The notes: generated from the letters alone by a model not told the origin. Numbered from the stretch's first letter, positions 20,162 to 31,507 are shown. The stretch is DNA of 64,000 nt from Chimonanthus salicifolius (GCA_013350335.1 CM023539.1:19512448-19576447); one strand, 5' to 3'. A program made the numbers and translations.

Positions 20162-20183
20162 GGGGGGGGGGGGGGGGGAGGGG
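20162..20183 (+). repeat. Guanine run (17 G, A, 4 G)
   Basis: A homopolymer of 17 G followed by A and 4 G lies right after the conserved CATCTCATGCATGGC block. In other LTRs this place reads GGGAGGG or similar, so the run is a local expansion. It could form a G-quadruplex, and its exact length may be an assembly artefact. Confidence 0.8.
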
Positions 20184-20340
20184 AATGTTATGCAACTGGA
20201 GCCCACACTCCGTCTGAATGTCTGTGATGCAACTGTGGAGCCTCCTTAGGTGGTGAGAGTCCCACCAAGAGGATACTTTAACCGGAGACCTACACTCCGT
20301 CGGGGCGTCCGTAAGTTGTGAGGAGTAATTTGATGTGGTT

Positions 20341-20470
20341 GATACTATCAAGAGATGAGAATACTATCCAGAGATGAGAATACTATCCAGAGATGAGAAT
20401 ACTATCAAGAGATGAGAATACTATCCAGAGATAAGAATACTATCAAGAGATGAGAATACTACCAAGAGAT
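20341..20470. repeat. Minisatellite, 19-bp unit, about 7 copies
   Basis: The unit GAGATGAGAATACTATC-CA/AA repeats with a 19-bp period. It appears to be an expansion of the GATACTATCAAGAG half of the CCTTGATG-type hairpin block, and it is seen only in gamma. Confidence 0.9.
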
Positions 20471-21027
20471 TATATGTATGTGATGGGTGGGACTCATTGC
20501 ATAAGACATATGCTAGCATGACGTGGCATTGAATCGGCATGATATGATCTTTATTATCATGCAAGTTTACTGGTTTTTATCTGTATGATTGGATCTCTGT
20601 TATCATTCATAATTTTGGATACGATGTTTTATAAGTATGATATGGTATATTATATCTGGATTTTATATACTAACCCATGTGTTAGCCCTAATCGGAATAC
20701 CTACTGGGCACGTTGTCTAACGCCCTACTTCTACCCTAGTGGATGACGCAAGAAAAGGAAAGGCAAAGGCCGAGAATCGCAAAGAAAACCAAGCATAGAA
20801 GTTTGGATATCTGAATGGAATTTATATATATGGATATTTTGTTTATGTTTGCAAGGATATGTAACAACTTGGAATATTGCTATGGTTTGTGAATAGTTTG
20901 GATGATGGTTAATTGATTTAAGTAATTTTGGATAGATGACTTGTACTTTGCTATCTAAACAGTTTAGTTACGCATATTTGATTTATTCTGCAATCAGTTA
21001 TGTATATTCCGTAAGTTTTATTTAGTT

Positions 21028-21113
21028 CTATGTGTGGTTTGGTTTTCATGGACTTGGTCCATGCACACATAGGTTTGGCCAGTTAAGGGTCGGACATTGG
21101 AAGTCTGGACTAA
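21028..21113 (+). other. Conserved double hairpin (H1+H2)
   Basis: H1: CTATGTGTG (21028-21036) with CACACATAG (21064-21072), inner CATGGAC / GTCCATG. H2: GTTAAGGGTCGGAC (from 21082) with GTCTGGACTAAGC (to about 21114). Confidence 0.7.
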
Positions 21114-21212
21114 GCTCGCGTCGTGACGCTCCCCGCTCTCTTTTAGCTTTAATTAAAAAAAAAAAAAATAGACTCTGATTTTTGGAAGGTTGGAAAAGGG
21201 CCGGGCGTTACA

Positions 21213-22911
21213 GATAGCGTGTTTGGATGGTACATGCTAGTATACGATAGTTGGAGATGTCTACACCTGATGAATGAATGTGATAGTATTTTGTATAACC
21301 ACATTTATTGTTTAATGATGATTGGCTGATAACATGTTTGAGTGCCAATATGTTGGTCTACTAAAGATAGCTATGCACATACTTAATTATGATTCATTAT
21401 TACCGATTTTGTAGCATACTTATAAACGACTGTGCATGCATGTAGTTAGTAATTGTGGGATGTCAGTGGGGCATAAGTACTAGGCTACATCAGGGTCTAG
21501 AGACTCTCCCTAGCCTATTAGGTAGTTGGGGTTGAAGGTTGTGTGAAGCCGCGTAGTGGAAGTGTAGTTGAGCTATGGATTACGCGGTGGTGGATCGTGG
21601 GTGGATGTACTTCCTAGTGTGTGTCAGTCTACTCTTTGTGGCCTTTTATTGCACCTATGGGAAATCATTGTCTGGCTTGGAGGGCGAGGTACCCTAGAGT
21701 CCCCAGTCGGAACAAGCAGTGAGGCAACCATGATGACCTAAGGGAAGTCCCTAGGTTGAGTATTGATTCACCAAGGTAGACTTAGAGGTCATTAAAGGCA
21801 CAATACCCAAGTGCGTGATGGATGAGGTGATCCCCGAATGTCCGAGTAGGCTGAGAAGGTGCTCGCCTACTCAACGGTCGAGGGATGGTACGTTGAGGGA
21901 CAGATCTCACTGGTATGGTTTGTGATTCTCGGATGACCGAGTAGGCTGAGGACTTGCTCGCCCGCTCATTGGTCGAGGGATGGTGGGATGAGATGTTCCG
22001 GGCTAGGACACATGTAAGGAGGGGACAGCATGCGGTGTGATGTGATGAGATATTCCAGGCTAGGACACATGTAAGGAGGGGACAGCATGCGGTGTGATGT
22101 GATGAGATATTCCAGGCTAGGACACTTGTAGGGTGGGGACAGCCTGCGGTGTGGTGTGAGATGATGTTCTTGGCTATGACACCTGCGGTGGGTACAATCT
22201 GAGGTATGGTAGTCCAGGCGATGACACCTGCAGGGTGGGTACAGTCTGAGGTATGGTAGTCCAGGTTATGACACCTGCAGGGTGGGTTCAATCTGAGGTA
22301 TGGTATTATAGGCTATGACACCTGCAGGGTGGGTACAGTTTGAGGTACGATATTCCAGGCTAGGACACCTATATGGTGGAGACAACCTGTGGTCTGATGT
22401 GGTAGTGTGTTTACCTGCAGTCATAACTTTGGAGTTCATTGTTGAGACTTCTATTGTGGGTGTTGATCCACCTGGAATTTGTGGGCGCCTAACAAGTGAG
22501 TTCGGCCGGCTCACTTGGTAGAAGACATATAGAATTCCGTGAGGGGTGGATACACTAGTCGTGTAGAAACCAACGGATGCGGACCAAGGTCATAGGTTTG
22601 ACTATCGGGAGTCTAGTGCTTGGTAGAGGAGACCATAGATGAGTCTGGTCGGCAGTCCGTTGAGGACTGGTGGAGTGGTTACTCCTGTGTGGTAATCGGT
22701 TTGGGACTCTACTGAGCCCAACTCTTGGGTTGGTCGTGATATTTGTACAGGTTGTCATGAGAGCGTCATAAGTCTGGTCGAGAAGAATGGATTTTCTTCA
22801 GGTTAAAGATCAGTCTGAGTACCAGAGGATGGGTGGACCGCAATGGATGGGCATATGAGGGAGTTTCCATAGAGTTGTATTGAGTTGGTTAGAGGATGTA
22901 GTGAAGGCCAA
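21213..22911 (+). mobile_element. Old gypsy LTR 'delta' (upstream LTR, 3' half)
   Basis: 21213 onward matches 58549 onward (delta's other LTR) for about 280 bp, including AATATGTTGGTCTACTAAAG and GGGGCATAAGTACTAGGC. Because both copies are plus strand and flank degenerate pol DNA, I infer a full but decayed element. It is a different LTR family from alpha-iota: it has no GGTTCGGCC hairpins and no CCGGAG units. It is interrupted by epsilon after ACAGA (22912-22916) and resumes at 30033. No ORF is credible. Confidence 0.7.
21990..22410. repeat. Minisatellite in LTR delta (about 58- and 48-bp units)
   Basis: First come three units with GGCTAGGACAC-TGTA...GGGGACAGC-TGCGGTGTG (about 58 bp), then about five shorter units with GACACCTGCAGGGTGGGTAC and TGAGGTATGGTA (about 48 bp). 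The two unit types share a core, so one derives from the other. Confidence 0.85.
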
Positions 22912-23334
22912 ACAGATGTAACACCCCGTTTTCTCAAAGATATTGATATTTACAAAAATGCCATTGGAATGGTAAATTAGAAGGTCATGATCGTAGATAA
23001 AAAAAATAGTGGGGCCCATTGTTCAAATTAAGGCCTATTGTACATATTATAAAGATCAATTAGATTAAATGGTTATTGTACATCTAATTGTGTTAAGTTG
23101 GTTAATTGGGTCAAAGGACCCAGTTGGGACCCAATGGGTCATGGTGGACTTAATTGACCATTGGGTGAGCCCAAATTTAATGGTGTTAAGCTGATTTGAT
23201 TTGAGATTAAGTGGAGCATAAATGGGTAGGCTTGATACACACGTGAAAACCACACTTAAGATGGCTAAATCACCCATAATTGGGTCATGGCGCCAATTGG
23301 GTCAATGGGCTAAATGGGAACCCAATGGGTCGGG

Positions 23335-23359
23335 TTGACTATGTTGACCGTGGTTGACC
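23335..23359 (+). promoter_or_regulatory. Phased W-box cluster in LTR epsilon
   Basis: TTGACT at 23335, TTGACC at 23344 and TTGACC at 23354, with the same 9/10-bp spacing as at 17824-17848 although the surrounding bases differ. WRKY binding is inferred. Confidence 0.4.
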
Positions 23360-25528
23360 TTGTGGACCCTTGAGTGAGCTCAATTATGAGTTAAATCAGG
23401 TTGAGTGGGACTGAATTGAGTCAGTTTTGAATTAAGAAATGAGTTGACTCAAGTGCATTAAATGAAATGCAGTAAGTGTAGTGAGTTGGGTGAGTTGACT
23501 TGGAAATCTAAGGGACCTTGAGTTTAAGTGAGTCAAGTGGTATATGAATGGTTTCTTGATCTTAAACACACACCACTCCACACGTTGGAGGGCAGTAAGA
23601 GACGGGGGGAAGTTTCATCTCAATGATGAAACCCCCACCTAGGTATTAATGAGGAACCATGGGGAGTTGGACGGTCACATTGTACTTGGACAAGGTTGCA
23701 GTTGATTGGACTTGGAAGCTTGAGGGTTTCCAATCTTAGATGGAAACCCAAGGGTCACAACCGTTGGGTGGGTCTCATCTCAAGGATGAAACCCCCCCAA
23801 AGGGAATAAATGAAAGACATGATGGGGAGGGGAGTTACCAAGGGGGTGCCATCAAGGGTCACCACCTTTGGTTAACTCCCAACACTTAAGCACATCCATC
23901 TTATCTCTCTCTCTCCTTTGATAATTCTTTCACCTTCCAAGTGATAAAACAGTGGCTACTGGTTCTCTCCCACAAATCACTCATTTGGCCGATCACACCA
24001 CCAAGGTTAGTGGACTCAGAACAAAGAAGTTGCACCTCAAAGTGGTGATCGTTCACATCAAGGCTGAAATCCTGTTTTTCTCTCAATCAAAACTTCATTT
24101 GGTTGAATCACTCCAAGGGATTCCAGCAAGGTCAATCTCGGCCAAAGAAGCAAGAGAAAGGAGGAAAAGAGGCTAAGGAAGAAAGGAAACAAGGAAGAGC
24201 AAAGAAAGACAAGAAGAAAAGCTTGGAATTTGGTAAGCATTTCCGTGGATTTTTGTTTAATAAAAGGGGATAAATGAAACATGATTTGGCCATGGGTTGG
24301 CCGAATCTACCAAGGGTATGGAGTAGGTATATTGATGGTTAAAAGATAGGAAACATGGACCATAGGGTTCGGCCACCTTGGTTGGCCGAACCCCATGAAA
24401 TGTGATGGTCATGTGGATAGTTTTTATAAAGTGAAAACTGTAAGGGCCCGGAATTTTTAAATTAATAAAAAATGTGGATATAAGTCATTTTAGTGATGGA
24501 AATTGGAAAATTGGTGAAGTAAAGAGTAAATGGGCCAAAAATTTGGACAAAGGCCCAAGTATGGCCCAATGGACTATGGAGTTGATTTAAATTCATTTAA
24601 AGGGACAATGAGGGTTAAATGGGTCAAGAATGGTCAAATTGGGTCGCATGCCCATTTGGGACCCGATGGGTCAAAGTAGTTAAGCTCTAAGGTAAATGGG
24701 CTAGATGGAAATGTAATTGGCCCATAGGCCCAATGGTGATCCATTTAGAGGGTATTCAATGAAATTAAATCACCTAAGTTAAGTTAAAAATTAAACCAAG
24801 GTGATGTGGCCAAGTGGGACCCACCTCCACCTCATCAAGTGAGGTGGCGTGTGGGCCAATAATTGGTGGGGCTGGCCACCATGGTTGATTTGGTCAACCA
24901 TTGGTGGATTTATAAAGATGGTGGCTTAAGTAAATGGGAATTAAAGTAACTAAAATATCTAAATATAAAATAATTAAAAAATTATACAAATGAGGTGGTC
25001 AAAGTGGGGTCAAAGGGTGAAAACCAAATCACCTCATCCCAAACCCAAAATAAAATACGTTGGGGCTTGGTGGTGGTTTAGATAACCACCACCATAAAGC
25101 AAATTAAATATCTAAAAAATATCTTAGGGTGGGTGAGATCATTAATGTAAAGAAAAAATGGGGATAAGCCTTGATTCTTTTCTCATTTCTTATCCTCTCT
25201 TCATTTGTGCACTCTCCATTTTTCATTCTCCATGGTCGTCCCCTACATCCAAGTGAAGGAGAGAAAGAGAGCTAAGGAAAAGAGAAGAGAAGGAGAGAAG
25301 AAAGAAGTAGAAATTGGAGGGAAATCACTCTAAGGTGAGGCTTAACATCTTCCCTCTCATGGTTTTTTTTCCCTCTCCCTCTCTCACACAAACCCTAACA
25401 TGGCCGATTCTAGGGTTGGGGATTGCCACCATTGATCAAGAATCTTGACCTATCAAAGATCAAGAGGAAGGAGAGAGGAGGCTACGGAGACCGACGGGAG
25501 CGACGGAGATCGGAGGAGACGACGGATT

Positions 25529-27407
25529 GTAAGTATTTCTTAAATAAGGAAATTTTGAATTTTAGGGTTAAGATTTGCGATTTATTTTGTGAATTTATTG
25601 GTAGTTAAGTAAATTTATGCTATGGATTTTAAATCCATCAAATAGAAGGAATGGAAAGTGGGTAAAACCCTAATGGAAAAAAAAATTAGGGTTAAGGAAA
25701 AATAAAAGGGATTAAGGATATTATGTGTTTAATGTGATCAAACATAGAGGTATATGCATTTTTTTTGGAGTTGAGAGCCATAGGGTTCGGCCATGTAGCA
25801 TGGCCGAACCCCATGGTAAGTAATGTAAGATTTATTAGGGTTTGAAAAATGGAAGGCAATGAGGATTTTTAACTAGTGAATTTTAGTAAATGAATGAATG
25901 TGGGAAAGTTTTAAAATGGTGTTATGATGAAAATGCAAAGAGGTGTATGGCCTTGAAAGGCATGGATGAAGTGAACCTTGAACCCCATGGTGGGTTTAAA
26001 GGATAATGTGTTGATGAATTTAGGGTTTTTAAATGAACAAGTGTAATGACTCAAATGGGGTTAAGAATATGGTTTAGATGCATGATTTAAAACCCTCAAG
26101 GAAGGATTATTGGTGGATCTAAAATGTAACAATGGACCCAAGAAGAAAAAATGGAGAAAGGAACATCATGGGTTCGGCCATGGTGTATGGCCGAACCCAT
26201 GCCCCAAATTGTAAATCAATTTGGGTTTAAGGTCAATGGGTATATATGTGATTAAGTATGGGGTTTAAATGAGTAATGGTTAGATTAATTACATGACAAA
26301 TTTTAATGTTTTGGTAAGTCAATAATGGACCTAAGTTAAGGACCTAAGTTGTGGATTAAATTTTGGGTTTAAGTAGGCATGAATTAATGAAAAATTGTTT
26401 ATGTGAAGGGCAGTGGCAAAAATGGTAAATATGGGCTAAAATGAAGAAACCCACTAAGTTATGATTTATGGGCTTGGAAATGATTAAAACTTGGATTGAT
26501 TTGGTAATTTAATAAGGTACTGGACATTGCAGACGGTGCGCGATCGGCGACCGAGTTTATCGAACGGAAAATGTAAAAGGACGCGGGTCGGTATTCGGTA
26601 GGATTCCTACCTTTTTGTAAGCCATGGATTTGGGTGATGTTTTCTTTAATCTATTTTGGAAATCATGTGGTTGTCTTTAAGATAAGTTTTCGATTATGTA
26701 TCATGTGATGTTTTACTCTAAATTATTTTGGAAATTATGTGAATGCTTATGATGGGTTTTGGATTAAATATTGTGGGATGGTTTCCCTTTGATTTAGTTG
26801 GTAATCTTGTAATTGTTTTAAGATGGGTTTTATTACTATTGAATTTCATATAATACATGGCATATGGCATCTACATCTCATGCATGGCATGGGAGGCATA
26901 TGACAGGGGAAGGATGAAATGAAACCGGAGTCCATGCTCCGTCGGGGCGACCGATAAACAGCATGGGGACATTTCACATATGTATTATTATACCTTGATG
27001 AGGCTTTGCCATCAAGGGGGGACTCTTGCAATTATGATACCTTGATGATGGTTTTCCATCAAGGGGGAGGTTGTATGTATTGGTATACCTTGATGATGGT
27101 TTTTCCATCAAGGGGGGGATGCCTAGTGTGGACCGCATCTTGATGAGGCTTTTCCATCAAGAGGGTCATAGCACGATGATGGTATGGATTTTATTTGGGA
27201 CACTATGGATGGTTGAAAAAGGGACATTGTAGAATGAGGATGAGATTGATGGGTGGGATTCATGACATAGAACACCCATTGCATGACATTGCCCAAAGTG
27301 CATGGTTTTTCTATAATATTATCTGCATGCTGTTATTACTAATCCATGTGCTAGCCCTACTCGGAGTCCTACTGGGCGCGTGTTCTAATGCCCTACTTCT
27401 ACCCTAG
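25529..27407 (+). other. Intron-like unit in LTR zeta
   Basis: The donor GTAAGTATTT is a perfect plant consensus and follows a GA-rich stretch (25430-25528). The acceptor region reads TTCTAATGCCC then TTCTACCCTAG. It is about 1.88 kb long and includes both hairpins of this LTR. Confidence 0.5.
26990..27170 (+). repeat. Four CCTTGATG / CATCAAGG hairpins in tandem
   Basis: Each unit reads ACCTTGATGA-GG-TTT-CCATCAAGGGGG, with 8-9 bp arms around a loop of about 6-8 nt, spaced about 50-60 bp apart. Elsewhere the same hairpin appears with paired changes: CCTGATG/CATCAGG near 14190, CTTGACG/CGTCAAG near 14265 and CTTCACGA/TCGTGAAG near 59965. Confidence 0.8.
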
Positions 27408-27705
27408 CTGACGATGCAGGAGATGGTGGAACGGAAGGACAGGACGGGAGTCAAGCTTAGGAGCTTGGGAAGGCGGACTAATTATTTTGTTTAAGTTTAT
27501 TTTGGGAAAATGTGTATTTGCATAATTTAGCTTGTTGGAAATGTAATAACTTAGATGTCTTGCTATGTTTTATAAATTATTTTGGACAGTACAGTATGAG
27601 GGCATTTTAGTAATTTAATGGATATCTCTTCCCTGCTATCTGAAGACTGGTAGGATAGTGTCTATTATCATCCGCATTGATTTTTATGTGTTGCGAGCTT
27701 ACTTT

Positions 27706-27795
27706 CTACGCGTGAATATTACTCGTGGATTTATGTTCCACGCACTCGTAGGGTTGGCCAGTTAAGGGCCGGGCTTTAAAAGCTCGGAACTTAAC
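27706..27795 (+). other. Conserved double hairpin (H1+H2)
   Basis: H1: CTACGCGTG (27706-27714) with CACTCGTAG (27743-27751), i.e. CTACG/CGTAG where beta and gamma have CTATG/CATAG. H2: GTTAAGGGCCGGGCTTT with AAAGCTCGGAACTTAAC (27761-27795). Confidence 0.72.
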
Positions 27796-29136
27796 TCGCG
27801 TCGTGACGTCCGTGCCCTTTGTCACTTTTATGTAAAAAAAAAAATAGACTCTGATTTTCGGTGAAAAGGGGCGGGCGTTACAAAAACCATGCAAAGTGAT
27901 GGACTGATTTGGATGTTTTATTTAGACCTAAGACGCATGTTTTGAAAAGAATGGAGTGTCATGTTTTGGGCCATGGAATGGCCGAATGTATTAAGGAATT
28001 TAACCTTGGGTAAAGGTGGTATAGATTGATAAAATGCATCATTAGGTTCGGCCACCTTAGATGGCCGAACCCCATGAAATTGGGTTGGTTATTGGATGGT
28101 TTTGAAAGGTAAAAACCCAGTAATATTATACTGATTATTACATGTTTAATGAGGCATAAAATATGTTTGAGAGGACCAAGTCATGGACATAGGGTTCGGC
28201 CACCTTGGATGGCCGAACCCCATGAAAGAATTTGATGATTGGTATGGCTTTGGAGAGATAGAAACCATGCAATATCATGGGGTTTCTATGAGATTAAAAT
28301 GGAGATATGGTTACTATTTTGGGTCAGCCATTGGATGGCTGAACCATGGGGCTATCATGGTTAAAATAGTAGAACCTAAGTTAAGTACATAGGAGGGAAT
28401 CATTGAACCAAGGGAACCATTGGGTTTGGCCATGTGTATGGCCGAACCCCATGGACCATTTTATATGGACTGTTTTGGTTGAATCAAAGGGTTTCAAGTT
28501 TGAAGATTATGGAACAATATGAGGTATTTAAAAGGGTTCTAAGTGAACAATTGGACAAGATATGGGTTGGCCATTTCATGGCCGAACCATAGGGTTTCTA
28601 TGGCTAAGTTATGATGAAAAGATTCAAATGAGAAAGCCATAGGGTTCGGCCATATGTATGGCCGAACCCCATGACCATGTCTATGGGTTTTATGAATCCA
28701 TTTCATGGAAATAATCGGTGGTTTTTAAAGTTAAAAGCATGATATAACTAAGTATTGGTAGCAATGGCAGTTTTGTGAATAAAGGTAACAATCAAGAGAT
28801 GAAATGAGGGACCAAACTTAGATGGTGTGGTTCGGCCATGTTGTATGGCCGAACCCCATCAAAATAAACACATGGGATTAAAGTTGATTCATGGTTTATG
28901 TGAACAAGGTGACGAATCTCTTTAACGGCGCACTAGTCGTGAACAGGCGATGCTTAAGAAAGAACAAACACCGAAGCCAATCTTCTTGTGACCACTGTTA
29001 TATTGGTTTTATCATGGTTTTTATAAGTTATGTTGTTATTGATATTATGTTTCAAATTGGTTTTGAATGATGAGATATGTATTTACAAATGACATACATA
29101 TACATTGACATCTCATGCATGGCATGGGGTGATGAT

Positions 29137-29370
29137 TATGGATTATTGTGGATTACCTTATCGTGTGAGTCCCAAAGAAAGAACACTGTGAAACAACTCA
29201 ATGATGAGTCCTTCCACAGGAAATGAGGATTACTGTGGATTACCTTAACATGTGAGTCCCAAAGAAAGAACACTGTGAAACAACTCAATGATGAGAGTCT
29301 TTCCACAGGAAATGAGGATTACTGTGGATTACCTTATCGTGTGAGTCCCAATGAAAGAACACTGTGAAAG
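29137..29370. repeat. Tandem repeat, about 90-bp unit, 3 copies, in epsilon
   Basis: The unit contains TGTGGATTACCTTA, GTGAGTCCCAAAGAAAGA and ACACTGTGAAACAACTC, with period 90-92 bp. It occupies the place where other LTRs have CCGGAG/CTCCG units, so it replaces or derives from them. Confidence 0.85.
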
Positions 29371-29853
29371 AACTTGATGGCTATGTATACTGGTAAGGGG
29401 TGGGACTCATTACATATGCACTTACATACATTGCATTGTTTTCAGATGTTTTATTGATAATCATGTACTATGATATATATGCATGTTTTATATGCTAACC
29501 ATGTGGTAGCCCTGATCGGAAAACCTGCTGGGCGCGTTGATCTAACGCCCTAATTCTATCCTTAGAGGATAATGCAGGAACAAGGAAGGGAAAAGAGAAG
29601 GTCGAGGACCAGGGGGGGAGCCAAGCTTAAGAGCTTGATGTTGGAATGATTTTCATAATTTACTGTTATTTGGATTTCGTTTATGGACATGTAATAAGTT
29701 GATACATTTGCTATGGTTTGTTTATGATATTAACAATGGATGGTTGGATTAAGTTATTTAAATATTTGAGACTTGTGCTATCTATTCAGTATAATTCCGC
29801 AATCAGCTAGTTCCGCAATTTGTCTATTATTATTCCGCATGACTTGTTTAGTT

Positions 29854-29938
29854 CCATGTGTGGTTTGTCTTTCATGGGTTTAGTCCATGCACACATGGGT
29901 GGCCAGTTAAGGGTCGGACTTGGGTAGTCCGGACTTAG
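29854..29938 (+). other. Conserved double hairpin (H1+H2)
   Basis: H1: CCATGTGTG (29854-29862) with CACACATGG (29890-29898), perfectly paired, a C/G pair where beta has T/A. H2: GTTAAGGGTCGGACT with AGTCCGGACTTAGC (29906-29939). Confidence 0.75.
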
Positions 29939-30032
29939 CTCGCGTCGTGACGCCGCCCGCTCTCTTCCGGTGTTATTATAAAAAAAAAAATTAGACTCTG
30001 AATCTCGGAGAGGGCGGGGCGTTTACAACAGA

Positions 30033-30545
30033 TGTGGGCCCGTGTGTTAGGGGTAGGGCACCCGCTTGCATAGTGATGCATGTAGACGTCATAGACATTG
30101 ATGTGTTCATATGATCATATACAGTGTATGCTCGGTGACATATGATGCGTGCGTTACCCTCACTAGGCATGTAAAGCTCACCCCTTGCCTCACGGGTACT
30201 TCACAGAGGAAGGGTCGGCGGGACCCTCAATCTGACATTGGGCGTAGAGTTGCAGCTTTGTACTTGTCATGGTTTCATTTTGTAATTGGGGACTTGCTAA
30301 TGTATTTGAGATATGTGTACATTACATTAAGTTGAATGAATGTAATAATAGAATGATGTCATTGTTTTTAATTATGATTAATACTTTAATTAGTACTATC
30401 GGTTATTGGTTTAATTGTGGGTTGGTGAGCAGATTGTTTATCTCCATTGTCAATGTGTGTATGCGGGAGACCCGAAGTATCTTTCTAGAGGGAAGTTAGA
30501 GTAATTGACCTGAGTATGACTTCAGTGCAGTAATTTGAGTGTGAC
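30033..30545 (+). mobile_element. LTR 'delta' (upstream copy), probable 3' end
   Basis: It resumes after the second ACAGA. Sequence such as CCTCACTAGGCATGTAAAGC and GGGTCGGCGGGACCC suggests the terminal part of a gypsy LTR. The exact end is not clear; it is placed before the first pol-like residues. Confidence 0.4.
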
Positions 30546-31039
30546 AGCAAAACCCCGTATGGGTTGATACATCCTACTGATGCGAGTGATGTGATAGTGC
30601 CCCTTTGTTTTTTGTTCTGAGACTTGACCTGATTCAGATACGTGACTCCCTCGATGACTTTGAGTTTCGCTATGGTTTGAGTTTGGGAGTATATGTGGTG
30701 AAGACGCCTTGTTTATCACGTCTCCGTTGGAGTAATCGGCGGATATTGTGCAGGATTACATGCAGCGTATTATAGCTAAAAGCAGGTCTCTTAACCGTTG
30801 GAGGTGTTCTATTTATAGGCAGTGATTTACCATAAGCCAGGGTGTTGAGGGATGTGATCACCGTGTGGCTTGTTAGGCAGTTTGAGCTGAGAGGGCATTG
30901 GGATGCCAGGCATTGGGATGACACTGATTAGGGTGTTGGACATAGAGACTAGACTTGTGGGCTAGAGTTGGTGTGGCCTATTTGCCTAGGTATTTCACCA
31001 GGGGACACACCGACTTTGTTAGCCTAGAAGTAGGGTGAC
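30546..31039 (+). other. Decayed internal region of delta, nothing readable
   Basis: It lies between LTR-like DNA and recognisable RT remnants, so it should hold leader, gag and protease remains. About 0.5 kb is far too short for these, implying deletion. I can identify no motif. Confidence 0.3.
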
Positions 31040-31507
31040 TCAGTGGGATTTTGTGCCAGTGGTCGACGACTGAACAAAGTTAAAGAATAGGATGAAATTC
31101 TTCTATTAGAGATTGACAACTTGTTGAGACAGATGAGAGGATCTTTGTTGCTTCTTGAGGATGTGTTTTATTCGGGATCTTGTCGGATGCGAGTTTTGAT
31201 CCCCTAAATGCAGCTGTCTGGCAATGTGGTTTCGACAAGTAGTGCGACAAGTTTGTCAGGATGGGGCTAAGGTTGTGTCTGACAGTTTATTCGGAGTACT
31301 CCAGGTGACCATGCTTACAGTTAGATTGGTCAGAGATAACAGTTAGCTCTTGGTACGATGTCAGTGAGACAATTTTTTCTTGAGTGGATGCAGACGACCA
31401 TTATAGTGATGGTCGTACTGGAGGTAGATAAAAGCTCGTGTCTGTGCAACTTATTGTGATGTGTTTAAGGATGGTAATGGTTGTGTACTGATACAGGATG
31501 GTTAAAT
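31040..31507 (+). pseudogene. Decayed reverse transcriptase of element delta
   Basis: From about 31054 one frame gives RRLNKV, a stop, then EIDNLLRQMRGS and YSGSCRMRV. This aligns without gaps to the CVDYRKLN...RIDDLFDQLRGS...SGYHQIRV block of the better-preserved RT (9170 region). A later weak match near 31380-31440 (TTIIVMVVLEVDKS) is where [11 protein letters not shown] would be; the catalytic aspartates are gone. It is interrupted at GGTAG (31508-31512) by the 24-kb tandem element and resumes at 55761. Confidence 0.55.

Larger units (their letters stand above)
18865..20739 (+). other. Intron-like unit in LTR gamma
   Basis: ATTG followed by GTAAGT at 18865; at the end CTAAC (about 20717-20721), TTCTACCC and TAG (AG at 20738-20739). 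Upstream DNA is GA-rich (AAGAAAGGAAGCAAGG), resembling an exon with splicing enhancers. All eight hairpins of this LTR lie inside. Confidence 0.5.
17415..21212 (+). mobile_element. LTR 'gamma' (3,798 bp), flanks not matching
   Basis: It begins TGTAACAACCCGATTTTTT and ends GGGCCGGGCGTTACA. The left flank is ACATT and the right flank GATAG, so there is no target-site duplication. The right flank is LTR delta, and the comparable intact delta LTR (about 58545) has GATTGATAA at that point, so GATAG is the expected duplicate. The left flank instead belongs to the unrelated 15050-17414 block. No primer-binding site follows. Contents in order: TGGGTC/GACCCA-rich U3, a W-box cluster, pyrimidine tracts, a GA-rich exon-like stretch, a GTAAGT donor (18865), the hairpin array, a G-run, a minisatellite, an acceptor-like AG (20738-20739) and H1/H2. 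Confidence 0.88.
24439..27882 (+). mobile_element. Solo LTR 'zeta' (3,444 bp), TSD AAAAC
   Basis: It begins TGTAAGGGCCCGGAATTTT and ends GGGGCGGGCGTTACA. AAAAC at 24434-24438 and 27883-27887 flanks it, and epsilon is continuous across it. It is a more diverged subfamily: only two GGTTCGGCC hairpins (25785, 26172), but a palindrome GGTAGGATTCCTACC at 26597-26611, an acceptor-like CTAAT...ACCCTAG at about 27385-27407 and a donor GTAAGTATTT at 25529. It carries no gene. Confidence 0.95.
22917..30027 (+). mobile_element. Solo LTR 'epsilon' (about 3.66 kb without the nested insert), TSD ACAGA
   Basis: It begins TGTAACACCCCGTTTTCTC and ends GGGCGGGGCGTTTACA, with a small variation of the usual GTTACA end. 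ACAGA at 22912-22916 and 30028-30032 flanks it. It is interrupted at 24439 by solo LTR zeta and resumes at 27888. Splice-like sites: GTAAGC at 24233 and CTAAC...ATCCTTAG (29542-29565). Hairpins start near 24284, 24369, 27953, 28046, 28195, 28322, 28431, 28567, 28647 and 28831. The 28322 copy (GGGTCAGCCAT / ATGGCTGAACC) has changed in both arms. There is no ORF and no internal region. Confidence 0.95.

Noticed and set aside
20341..20470. CRISPR-like array (19-bp repeats)
   Set aside because: Contiguous minisatellite without unique spacers, in a plant LTR.
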